Source: Theodoxus fluviatilis
Lineage: Eukaryota; Mollusca; Gastropoda; Cycloneritida; Neritidae
DNA: 10,000 nt
Reading direction: 5' to 3'
Assembly (NCBI GenBank): GCA_034096865.1
Contig: JAWQFJ010028878.1
Coordinates: 32,501 to 42,500, forward strand
The notes below the pieces were generated by a model. That model worked only from the letters and a program-made list of their open reading frames with translations, did not search any database and was not told the origin of the DNA. How positions within the stretch are numbered: the first letter of the stretch is position 1; each line of letters starts with the position of its first letter. A program made the position numbers and the translations under genes. This document shows positions 1-6,259 of this stretch, piece after piece.

Positions 1-478
1 ACAGGAGCTCTTCAAAGTTGGATTGTATACATATTTTGAAGTGACCTTGACCCTGAACTATGGAAGATAACTGTTTCAAACTTAATAATTATGTGGGGCA
101 CATGTTATACTTTCATCATGAGACACATTTGGTCACATATCATCAAGGTCAAGGTCACTTTGACCCTTATGAAATGTGACCAAAATGGGGTAGTGAACCA
201 CTAAAAGTGACTATATCTCATGGTAGAAAGTGCCAATAAGCACCATTGTGCTTCCTATGTCTTGAATTAACAGCTTTGTGTTGCATGACCTTGGATGACC
301 TTGACCTTGGGTCAAGGTCACATGTATTTTGGTAGGAACAATGTGTAAAGTATTTCTTTGTGTATGATGTCATTGGTAGGTTTAGTTGTTTGACCTTGAC
401 CTTGAAGGTCACCTGAAGGTCAAGGTCATATAAAGGTCAAGGTCAAGCATGTGAGTCGTATGGGCTTTGCCCTTCTTG
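1..478. repeat. Dispersed repeat rich in AGGTCA/TGACCT half-sites (left end outside the window)
   Basis: I count 14 exact AGGTCA or TGACCT hexamers, starting at 42, 146, 152, 286, 296, 302, 315, 391, 397, 406, 417, 423, 434 and 440. Several are directly abutted head to tail (AGGTCAAGGTCA), and many sit in the extended form TCAAGGTCA. Near-matches such as TGACCC and GGGTCA fill in around them. The right end carries a small hairpin, GGGC-TTT-GCCC at 462-472, followed by CTTCTTG-like sequence that meets the next element. AGGTCA is the core half-site of nuclear receptors, and TCAAGGTCA is the extended monomer site of the FTZ-F1/SF-1/ERR type. The sequence shows the motifs but not binding. Such arrays are, to my knowledge, common in molluscan repeats. 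No coding capacity is convincing; the minus ORF at 218-412 only reads through the repeat. The terminal hairpin recalls Helitron 3' ends, but the canonical CTRR end is not present, so I do not assign a class. Confidence 0.7.
391..428. repeat. Inverted double AGGTCA arrangement
   Basis: A 13-bp arm at 391-403 (TGACCTTGACCTT) is exactly inverted at 416-428 (AAGGTCAAGGTCA), with another AGGTCA in the 12-bp spacer at 406-411. This is the densest part of the half-site repeat. It could be an everted receptor array or just the stem of a hairpin. Confidence 0.75.
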
Positions 479-824
479 TTTTTTAATGCGTGCTAGCTGA
501 TATTAGGTTTAGAGCTTGAATTTTCTATGATATTACACAAGTTCTTTTTCGCTTACAACTCGAGTGTTCAAACCAATGAAAACCACGGAAAGAGACGGCC
601 GTTTTGTTGCTTGCCTCTCATTGGCCAGCTTGTCATGAGGTCAGCCCGTGATCACGCGCTGACCTCATGACAAGCTGGCCAATGACAGGCAAGGAACGAA
701 ACGACCGTCTCTTTTCGTGGTTTTCATTGGTTCGAACACTCGAGTTGTAAGCGAAAAAGAACGTGTGTAATATCATCGAAAATTCAAGCTCTAAACCTAA
801 TATCAGTTAGCACGCATTAAAAAA
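479..824. mobile_element. 346-bp near-perfect palindrome, foldback or MITE-like element
   Basis: The arms 479-651 and 652-824 are reverse complements around a centre in TGATCA (axis 651.5). I count about 10 mismatches in 173 positions and no insertion or deletion, so there is essentially no loop. The ends are a T run followed by AATGCG on the left and CGCATTAA plus an A run on the right. TTAA occurs at 483-486 and 817-820, so a TTAA target duplication is possible, but TTAA is itself symmetric and the match runs four bases further out, so the true border is unclear. The arms carry four CCAAT/ATTGG motifs and a B-box-like GGTTCGAACAC at 728-738. There is no ORF. The high arm identity suggests a recent origin or ongoing arm correction. 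If transcribed, the RNA would fold into a stem of roughly 170 bp. The superfamily is not identifiable from the sequence alone. Confidence 0.85.
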
Positions 825-915
825 ATCACATCTAAGTAAACCAGCCAGCCTAGTACTGTGAACAGATTTGAAAGCGACACCAAGAAAGAATAAAAGTCGA
901 ACACTCAGTTCTAAT

Positions 916-1146
916 CTAAGCGAAAGAACTTGTCACTGTGTACCAACCTTTGATGGCATCGTAGTCGATAAACCCTTCAATCCACTTCTCATAGCCTTTG
1001 TCACTTTGTCTTCTTGCTATTGTTCTGCCTTCGTTCGACCATCTTTCCACATCACCTTGAGAAAAGTCCGGAACATTTGTCAAACTGCCGCTCCAGCAAT
1101 ACTGTGAAGGTAGCGCGGTCGCCGCGTTAGCGTACGGGGCCTCGTT
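916..1146 (-). CDS. Possible internal exon of an unrecognised protein (likely exon 948-1101)
   Basis: On the minus strand a frame is open for 76 codons, from just after a stop at 1149-1147 to TAG at 918-916. It contains no Met, so it can only be an exon or a relic. A splice acceptor is visible: CTAAC branch-like sequence, then a pyrimidine stretch and CACAG ending at 1102, giving an exon start at 1101. A candidate donor is AAAG|GTTGGT with the exon ending at 948, giving 154 bp, entering in phase 0 and leaving in phase 1. The peptide is hydrophilic and compositionally protein-like; it contains NVPDFSQGDVERWS and then SDKGYEKWIEGFIDYDAIKG. The pattern of a charged helix followed by K-G/A-Y-x-x-W/F-x-x-G-F/Y resembles the N-terminal part of SWIM/YqaJ-type proteins expanded in marine invertebrates. 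That is a remembered resemblance, not a domain match. It could also be a chance frame. Confidence 0.35.
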   Translation of the reverse strand, partial: NEAPYANAATALPSQYCWSGSLTNVPDFSQGDVERWSNEGRTIARRQSDKGYEKWIEGFIDYDAIKGWYTVTSSFA

Positions 1147-1170
1147 TTAAAACCAAAATGGCGGGTCGCG
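1108..1170 (+). promoter_or_regulatory. Small CpG patch with a YY1-type AAAATGGCGG motif
   Basis: This stretch has a local concentration of CG dinucleotides (GCGCGGTCGCCGCG near 1113-1126) in otherwise AT-leaning DNA. It ends with AAAATGGCGGG at 1155-1165, close to the YY1 consensus AAnATGGCGGC, which in animals often overlaps transcription or translation starts. The ATG at 1158 opens a 35-codon frame ending with TAG at 1263-1265, beginning MAGRVNKVYCKLRDRLRVLQ. The Kozak context is good (A at -3, G at +4), and a weak donor AATAAG|GTCTAT lies just downstream. It could be a first exon, a short ORF or coincidence. It also lies just upstream of the minus-strand exon candidate, so either orientation is possible. 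Confidence 0.3.
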
Positions 1171-1582
1171 TGAATAAGGTCTATTGCAAGTTGCGTGACA
1201 GGCTTCGGGTTCTTCAAGGCTCGACTGTCCATGTGCGACTTGCCAACAATAATGGGTGTGTCTAGTGGTCATTTTATTTCGAAGTGAATGGTCTTTCAAG
1301 GATATAATGCACACCCATTGCAGAGATTCGGACAAAGTATTTATTTGTTTGAAATCGAAACTGTATGCACATCTCAAGTAAATTATTGGGATCAGGTTCG
1401 TGATAAGTATCTTTGGTACTCTTGCTCGCCTTGCATCCAACAGATGCTTATGTGAAGAGACGTCACGGAATAACAGCATTGTTTCAATGACGGCAAAAAC
1501 TTTGGAATCACATAATTGTATTGAGACCTGAAATACTTTGCAGTTTGCAGCTAAGCCGATATATATTTATACCTTCTGGTCT
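1171..1582. other. No supportable gene
   Basis: Unique-looking sequence. The minus strand is open from 1479 to 1147 with an ATG (110 codons), but I recognise no domain, and the peptide has no signal peptide or repeated motif. A moderately AT-rich stretch with ATATATTTATA precedes the microsatellite. Confidence 0.4.
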
Positions 1583-1618
1583 TGTGTATAGCGTGTGCGT
1601 GTGTGAGTGTGTGTGTTA

Positions 1619-1649
<31 letters not shown>

Positions 1650-1737
1650 TGTGTGTTAGTGTGTGTATATGTGTGTGTTTGTATGTGTATGTGTGTTTGT
1701 CTGTATGTGTGTGTGTGTTTGTTTGTTTTGTTTTTGT
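1583..1737. repeat. GT/TG microsatellite, interrupted
   Basis: About 155 bp of alternating GT with interruptions (GTTAGT, GTATGT, GTTTGT) ending in TTTG-rich sequence. The longest pure stretch is about 1618-1641. It is a compound, aged microsatellite; alternating purine-pyrimidine sequence of this kind can adopt Z-DNA. Confidence 0.95.
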
Positions 1738-1790
1738 CTCATAAGCAATTGCTGTGCCCTCGATGCTTTACAGACGTACATGTACATGTG

Positions 1791-1798
1791 TATTTATA
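1791..1798 (+). promoter_or_regulatory. Possible TATA-like element
   Basis: TATTTATA followed by GATAGC sits about 45 bp upstream of the GC-rich block that begins near 1838, just after the 10-bp palindrome GTACATGTAC (1776-1785). Position and sequence fit a TATA box for plus-strand transcription, but nothing else confirms it. Confidence 0.2.
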
Positions 1799-1837
1799 GA
1801 TAGCAACTTTCTTTGCTGAAGCAATGTGAGCAGACGT

Positions 1838-2345
1838 CTCGTTCAAGTCGTCGTCGTCTTGTTCATCTCACCTTCCGCTCCGCGCGTTTTCACCTCAAAC
1901 AGCCTCCACCCCTTCCTTGGTGCAGCCAGGGCGTGAAATTTCGGCGTGGCGTCTTTCCATTCCACCCTTGTGTCCCAACTGAACCCTCCACCCGCTTATC
2001 AAGACAGCCACCCCTTTGTTCCACGAGTTCCGCCTTCTCATCTATCCTTGCAATCCTCTCACTTTTCTGCCTTGAGTGTGCTAGGAGAGTGCGGGAATAC
2101 CCTTGGTGACCCTCGTCTCGACTGCTACTTCCTCTGCCTCCCTATCCCGGGACGCGTTCAAGCTTCTCTCCGAGGGCCTGCGCAGACCTACATTTCACCC
2201 ACAGCGTCGTTCAGGCTTCGCAGTCGAGTCGTTCAAGGCCGAGTGGAGTTGAGAGTTAACTACGCGGCGCCTTCGCAGTGCCGTCGGAGTTGAGGCCTGA
2301 ACGCAGCCCTGTCCGTGACGTCACAGGTGAACAGTCTTCAGCGAG
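1838..2345. other. GC-rich, CpG-containing block; possible promoter or 5' exon
   Basis: The base composition changes sharply to pyrimidine- and CpG-rich sequence on the plus strand. Two overlapping plus-strand frames stay open here (about 98 and 115 codons, ending at 2109 and 2293), but neither contains any ATG, and their translations are Pro/Ser-rich with no recognisable domain. I read them as a consequence of low stop-codon density in GC-rich DNA. The block ends with a full CRE and an E-box near 2316-2329, and ACAG|GTGAAC at 2324-2332 could serve as a 5' splice site. A non-coding first exon is possible. Confidence 0.35.
2316..2329. promoter_or_regulatory. CRE (TGACGTCA) next to an E-box (CAGGTG)
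   Basis: The perfect palindromic cAMP-response element TGACGTCA is at 2316-2323 and the Snail/bHLH-type E-box CAGGTG at 2324-2329, directly abutting. They lie at the 3' edge of the GC-rich block, which is where CREB/ATF promoter sites are typically found. Function is inferred from motif and context only. Confidence 0.4.
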
Positions 2346-2674
2346 GGAGTCTTAAGTATGAAAGATTTCTGTATGCCAAGTAGTGTTGTGCGTCGTTATA
2401 TGGCAGCTTCTCTATACTATTATGAAAAGAGGTACACGGCGCCATCGCCGAGTTTAGGCCAAAGAAGAAAAAAAAAGAAATGGTTACGGTAACCCGACCG
2501 ACCATATTTTTGTCTGACGAACCTAAGCTTCTTTCGATCGTGAAAAAGAAAAAGAAAAAATAAAATAAATCGATGATAATCAAAGTATTGTGTGCTGTCC
2601 CATCTTTCCTGCCTTTTAAGCACCCAGGGAATCCACTATTTAGGTAGTTAAAAAAGTTTTTTCATCGAAAGAGA

Positions 2675-2692
2675 GAACATGACGTCATGTTC
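2675..2692. promoter_or_regulatory. 18-bp perfect palindrome centred on a CRE
   Basis: GAACATGACGTCATGTTC is a perfect dyad containing the extended ATF/CREB site ATGACGTCAT, with GAACA/TGTTC arms outside it. An 18-bp exact dyad without a spacer is uncommon by chance and is a plausible bZIP-dimer site. No gene is close enough to assign a target. Confidence 0.4.
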
Positions 2693-3044
2693 AATCTGGC
2701 ATCTTCTATTCAGAAAAAAGTTCAGGTCGTCCTAGCGCCCCTATCGTTTCTGGCCATGTTACCGGACATACGTGTGATGAAGATCATTGGACAATATGTA
2801 ACTGTGCTTACAAAAACACGAGGCTAATTTAACAGATCAAACCATTGAATTATATGTCATGAACCTATTATGTGCAGATATGTGTACATGGACTATTAAA
2901 GATTTTGTGCTTAACGCTTTAGCCAACATCTTGTATGTGTTATATTGAAGGGGGTAAGTTAGGGATTTTCATCAAAGAACGAGTTCCAACAGAACGTTTT
3001 GCAGCCGCCAAATGCATTTAAAACAGAGCTCAAGAAGTCGCCTT

Positions 3045-3054
3045 CTTACGTAAG
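3045..3054. promoter_or_regulatory. CTTACGTAAG palindrome (PAR-bZIP/C/EBP type)
   Basis: TTACGTAA at 3046-3053 is the optimal PAR-bZIP and C/EBP-CREB hybrid site, here extended to a 10-bp dyad. The same bases contain GTAAGTA from 3050, so a 5' splice site is an alternative reading. Confidence 0.25.
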
Positions 3055-3188
3055 TAAGGCTGGGACCCATTTCCAAGCCTAGCTTTTGATAACCACTACG
3101 AAAGCTTACCGACACTGAATTTGACGCATTTCATGATGTCGCTTCTACAACAGTTTTGCTCCTCAAGCTGGGTTACATCTCGATATAT

Positions 3189-3518
3189 TTATTTTAAAAA
3201 GAGGGTGGAGACGTTCGCAAAGTGTGTCTTGCTTCTCTCCCTCCGACAGAATCTCTCCACGTCTGCGGTCCCACCAAGTCCATAAAGGAACACGCCATTA
3301 CTGCGCTGAGCAGCCAGCCCTAGGGCTCCCCTGCCCTGGCTTTGAAAAGGGCGTTTTACTGCAGACTCTATCTTCGAGGAGGATCGACAAAGGCGATAAA
3401 ATTGTGGTTTGTGCCACGCATCAGCAAGCCTTGATCCATGTTGTTGATCCTCGTGAATGTTCCACCATTCCCCCTTCTCCGCTAACAAGGCAGATTCCAA
3501 ACATTTAGCTCGCAGCAT
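3189..3518 (-). CDS. Hypothetical small protein, 109 aa
   Basis: A minus-strand frame runs from an ATG at 3518-3516 (A at -3) to a TAA at 3191-3189. It starts MLRAKCLESALLAEKGEWWN and is rich in Arg, Ser and Gly, with no signal peptide, membrane segment or domain I recognise. The stop codon overlaps an AATAAA hexamer (3193-3188 on the minus strand), so stop codon and polyadenylation signal would coincide. The interval is more GC-rich than its flanks. A 94-codon plus-strand frame (3224-3508) overlaps almost completely but has no ATG, so the minus strand is the better choice. It could be a last exon, a relic or chance; with no homology evidence I keep the confidence low. Confidence 0.22.
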   Translation of the reverse strand: MLRAKCLESALLAEKGEWWNIHEDQQHGSRLADAWHKPQFYRLCRSSSKIESAVKRPFQSQGRGALGLAAQRSNGVFLYGLGGTADVERFCRRERSKTHFANVSTLFLK

Positions 3519-3605
3519 CTTCAGGGCTCGGTCACATCAACTAGTTGGGTATCAGGGTAGTCATCGCATATGTGAAATCAGCAAAAGTCTCGATGGGTAA
3601 TGTTT

Positions 3606-3658
3606 TGAATGAACGAACGAAAAAATGAATGAATGTATAAATAAATGTATGAATAAAT
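3606..3658. repeat. Degenerate GAAT tetranucleotide repeat
   Basis: GAATGAACGAACGA and variants (AAATGAATGAATG, ATAAATAAATG, GAATAAA), about 50 bp and quite decayed. It is the complement in type of the tract at 4029-4125. Confidence 0.8.
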
Positions 3659-3880
3659 TGAGTTTTACGGCCCAATAGCCTGTGTAGGCTATATAAGATC
3701 ATTGCTAACGAAACATTGCCAGAGCTAGTTTAAGTTAAAGCAAACCAAGTATCCACTGCCTTGGTTATTCGCCCCTTACGAATCGCTAGGAGGATGCGGA
3801 GGGTCTATTCTTACTCCAACCCACAGGGGAGTAGAGCTTCATGTAAAGTCCCGGAGATAGATGCACTGACCGCGTATTAA

Positions 3881-3905
3881 TGAGTGAGTGAGTGAGAAAG
3901 AGAGT

Positions 3906-3959
<54 letters not shown>
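3881..3959. repeat. Compound microsatellite (TGAG)n-(TG)n-(AG)n
   Basis: Four TGAG units at 3881-3896, then TG repeats at about 3905-3920, then about 40 bp of pure AG at 3920-3959. The long pure AG run suggests it is polymorphic. Confidence 0.95.
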
Positions 3960-3962
<3 letters not shown>

Positions 3963-4028
3963 GGATAGCCAATGTACGTGGTCAATTGCCTTACATAACC
4001 TACGAAGGCTGATAGACCTTTAAACTTC

Positions 4029-4125
4029 ATTTATTCATTCACTCATTTATTCATTATTCACTCATTCACTCATTTATGCACTCATTCACTCATTCATTCA
4101 CGCATTCATTCACTCATTCATTCAT
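4029..4125. repeat. ATTC/ACTC tetranucleotide repeat
   Basis: About 97 bp alternating CATT and CACT units (TCATTCACTCATTTATTCAT and similar). It is better preserved than the GAAT tract on the other side of the inverted pair. Confidence 0.93.
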
Positions 4126-4130
4126 CCAAC

Positions 4131-5603
4131 GTTTACTCATCTGAGAGACATCACTGCACGCTCGTCGTCACAGTAGCCTCGACTGCCGTGGGCGTCGGTG
4201 TGCCGGAGCATGAAAGCACAGAGCTGTTGTGTGTCTGATTTATTGTTGTCTGTGCCCAGCTCTTGCGAGATAAATGGCCAGATATCTCCAAAGAGTAAAT
4301 GGAAATCAGACTTTTCCATCAAATCACAACTTATCTTGATTCAATCTATTGCTCTGCCTCACTCCCACTTTATATGATGGCAGCATGCGAATGGAAAGCA
4401 CTTCTCTGTATTTCATTGCAAGAATAAGTTTTCTTTGTATAAAAAAAAACAACAGAAGTTTGCATTTCTCTGTTAGTGTGCACATTATTTTCTGACCCTG
4501 AGGTTACGATTTCTTATTCAAGTTCACTTCTGAACTTTTCCAAACCTCGCAAAGACACTATTTGTCACCTGTCCTAATATTTGTCAGGCACTGTTTCTTA
4601 GATGAAACGATATAAAATATAACATACATTTTGGAGGCATTTTATAGACAAAGTAAGTAAAGTCCTCTGAGTCGTCAGTGTGATTCCCTCCTTGCGCGTT
4701 GCCCCGGATTGATAATTACATTGCGAGGGATGAAACAGAAATGTAACGCCATTAAGTGTCTTGTGAAAATTCACTTCTCGTGTGGTATTACATGCACTGG
4801 TTCTGCCGCTGTTCATTCTGTGAACCCGAGTCAGTATTGACTCTGGCACAGTTTGCATTTAATGCGCAATAGACTTGACCCTTCGCATTACAGCATTGCG
4901 CCAAAAATTATTCGTTCTGATACTATTTTTTTCTCCACTTTTTACAGAAATCATTCAGATGTCAAAACTTGTTTCCATTTCAACACAAACATTTTATTTC
5001 ATCGAATAAACGCTTGTTTATTGCCTCAACAAGAGTAACTTAAGAGTTTTGTGCGAAATACTGTTAGAACTACTTTAACGGCGTATGTCAGGGAGCAGAT
5101 CGGCTATTCCACAAGCCTCTCGTGTGACCTCCATTTGCATATTTTGGACAAAAGCCTTCATCAGGTGATGTCAACTGGGCTAGAGACACTTTTGCCGGTA
5201 GGCGAAGTCTCTAGTGAACTAGAATGGCCGCTGTTTACACCACACGGGCACCGAAATATAACAATTGCTCGTGGGACAACTTTCCGATGACTGAGAGGAG
5301 AAAATACAGAACAAAGCCCACACAATTTTACTGGATCACTCCCACTAACTACGCTGTGAGTTCTACGTTAGGGTGAACAGGTGGAGCACCAGTTTTTTAC
5401 TGCCCAAAACGAGAGCAAAGTGGTCAGACAAATCTGTTGAACCGGCACCTCTGACTCCCCCGACTGAAACTTTATTATTTGATTACATCATCCTTAGCCT
5501 GTATTTATTATTTGTTTTTCTGTACACAGTGTCTTCGTTGTCTTTTTTATGAAGAACTGTGTGACGTTCAATTTATTGATTAACATTTCAAAATGAAGAA
5601 AGT
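4131..5603. other. About 1.5 kb without a supportable gene
   Basis: AT-rich, apparently unique sequence. Minus frames with an ATG occur at 4319-4137 (60 aa, starting MEKSDFHLLFGDIW) and 4858-4598 (86 aa), and plus frames at about 4853-5038 and 5051-5290. None has a domain, signal peptide or convincing splice context. The 4137-4319 peptide has a protein-like composition and is the only one I would look at again. Short motifs seen: TATAAAAAA at 4438, a POU octamer complement ATTTGCAT at 5133-5140, and a nested dyad GAGATA..TATCTC near 4266-4287. Confidence 0.45.
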
Positions 5604-5711
5604 AGTGTTGTATTGTGTTGCGTCGTGTCGTGTCATGTCGTGTCGTCCTGTATTGTGATGAGTCGTGTCATGTCGTGTCGTGCTATATTGTGATGTGATG
5701 TGTCGTGTCGA
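5604..5711. repeat. GTCGT/TCGTG pentanucleotide repeat with degenerate units
   Basis: Repeated GTCGT, GTCAT, GTATT and GTGAT pentamers. Two longer blocks share the order TGTATTGTG ... GTCGTGTCATGTCGTGTCGT (about 5609-5647 and 5649-5683), which suggests a duplication of a higher-order unit of about 40 bp. The repeat is CpG-rich compared with its surroundings. Confidence 0.85.
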
Positions 5712-5717
5712 GTTAGA

Positions 5718-5723
5718 AATAAA
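5718..5723 (+). terminator. Possible polyadenylation signal AATAAA
   Basis: A canonical AATAAA immediately after the pentanucleotide repeat, followed by GACTTTGTATT. It could end a plus-strand transcript, but no upstream coding exon is supported, and in DNA of this composition the hexamer often arises by chance. Confidence 0.2.
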
Positions 5724-5958
5724 GACTTTGTATTAGACAGGAGTGCATGTCAGCATCCGTCGAATACAACTTTCCTTTTCGTTGATTTGTTGCTGAACCA
5801 GAGAAGGAAAAACTGCCCACACGCTTTACTCGTCCCCCGCTGACTAGCAAGGGTGGACAGAAGCACCAGTGCCGAATGTTCACCGGTAAATAATCCTGCA
5901 TGTCTTCTTTTTTTTTCTTCCCCTGTACGAAACCACGGCCACTCGTCTGTCTTTGCAG

Positions 5959-6086
5959 CAATGACTCCCTTCGGGCTCATCGTTCTACTGACCACGTGGT
6001 GGACGTTGATGACATCATCGTCGACAAATGATTTCAGAATACCCCGGCCCTGCACAGGTTGGTACACGGATAGGTGTCCTCAATAT
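5959..6086 (+). CDS. Candidate first coding exon of a secreted, cysteine-containing protein
   Basis: A strong acceptor, pyrimidine-rich TCGTCTGTCTTTGCAG (AG at 5957-5958), is followed by CA and an ATG at 5961. The first residues, MTPFGLIVLLTTWWTLM, form a typical signal-peptide core, then small and polar residues (TSSSTND) suit signal-peptidase cleavage. Next come IPRPC and TGWYTDRCPQY, with Cys at residues 31 and 39. Two donors are possible: GTAAGA at 6087 (exon ends 6086, 42 codons, phase 0) and ACAG|GTTGGT at 6058 (exon ends 6057, phase 1). Without splicing the frame stops at 6129-6131, giving a peptide of about 57 residues. A non-coding upstream exon is implied by the acceptor. The protein family is not recognised. 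The combination of acceptor, ATG, signal peptide and cysteines makes this the best exon in the window, but all of it is prediction. Confidence 0.5.
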
Positions 6087-6259
6087 GTAAGACTTACTTG
6101 TCTCGAAAAACAGCTTGGCTTGCATGGTTGAAGTATGTTCAAAATGTTAAGGCTTCTCAGATCTTGCAATACTTTTTTTCCTGAGAAATTCGTCGCTTCG
6201 AACGCTTCAGATTGTCCTCGTTAGTTCCTATTATCTCTTCTTATTGATGATATTTTTGT

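Larger units (their letters stand above)
2346..3188. other. No supportable gene; A/G-rich tracts and two bZIP palindromes
   Basis: Mostly AT-leaning unique sequence. A-rich runs at about 2461-2480 and 2542-2568 make minus-strand frames rich in Phe (2338-2623), which are artefacts of the tracts. Near-consensus 5' splice sequences GTAAGT occur at 2954 and 3050, but I could not attach either to an open exon. Confidence 0.5.
3606..4130. repeat. Inverted pair of related repeat segments with complementary tetranucleotide ends
   Basis: Segment 3655-3704 and the reverse complement of 3983-4032 align without gaps over 50 bp at about 70 % identity (35/50 by my count), including AGCCT..GTAGG.TAT.TAAG. 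Outside them lie a GAAT-type tract on the left (3606-3654) and an ATTC-type tract on the right (4033-4125), so the inverted relation continues into the tails. The left copy contains its own dyad ATAGCC-TGTGTA-GGCTAT (3674-3691). The interior holds TGAG, TG and AG microsatellites. Either this is one old element with long terminal inverted repeats, or two copies of a tetranucleotide-tailed repeat inserted in opposite orientation. There is no ORF, and I cannot name the family. Confidence 0.55.

Noticed and set aside
728..738. tRNA B-box-like GGTTCGAACAC
   Set aside because: No A box at the right distance and no cloverleaf; it lies inside the palindrome arm, so no tRNA or SINE call.
868..1107. 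Plus-strand 79-codon frame
   Set aside because: No ATG; it is the shadow of the more convincing minus-strand exon candidate.
1813..2293. Two overlapping plus-strand frames of 98 and 115 codons in the GC-rich block
   Set aside because: Neither contains a single ATG; the translations are Pro/Ser-rich without a domain, and GC-rich DNA has few stops. Kept only as part of a possible promoter or 5' exon.
2338..2623. Minus-strand frames with long Phe runs
   Set aside because: The Phe runs come from A-rich tracts on the plus strand; low complexity, no domain.
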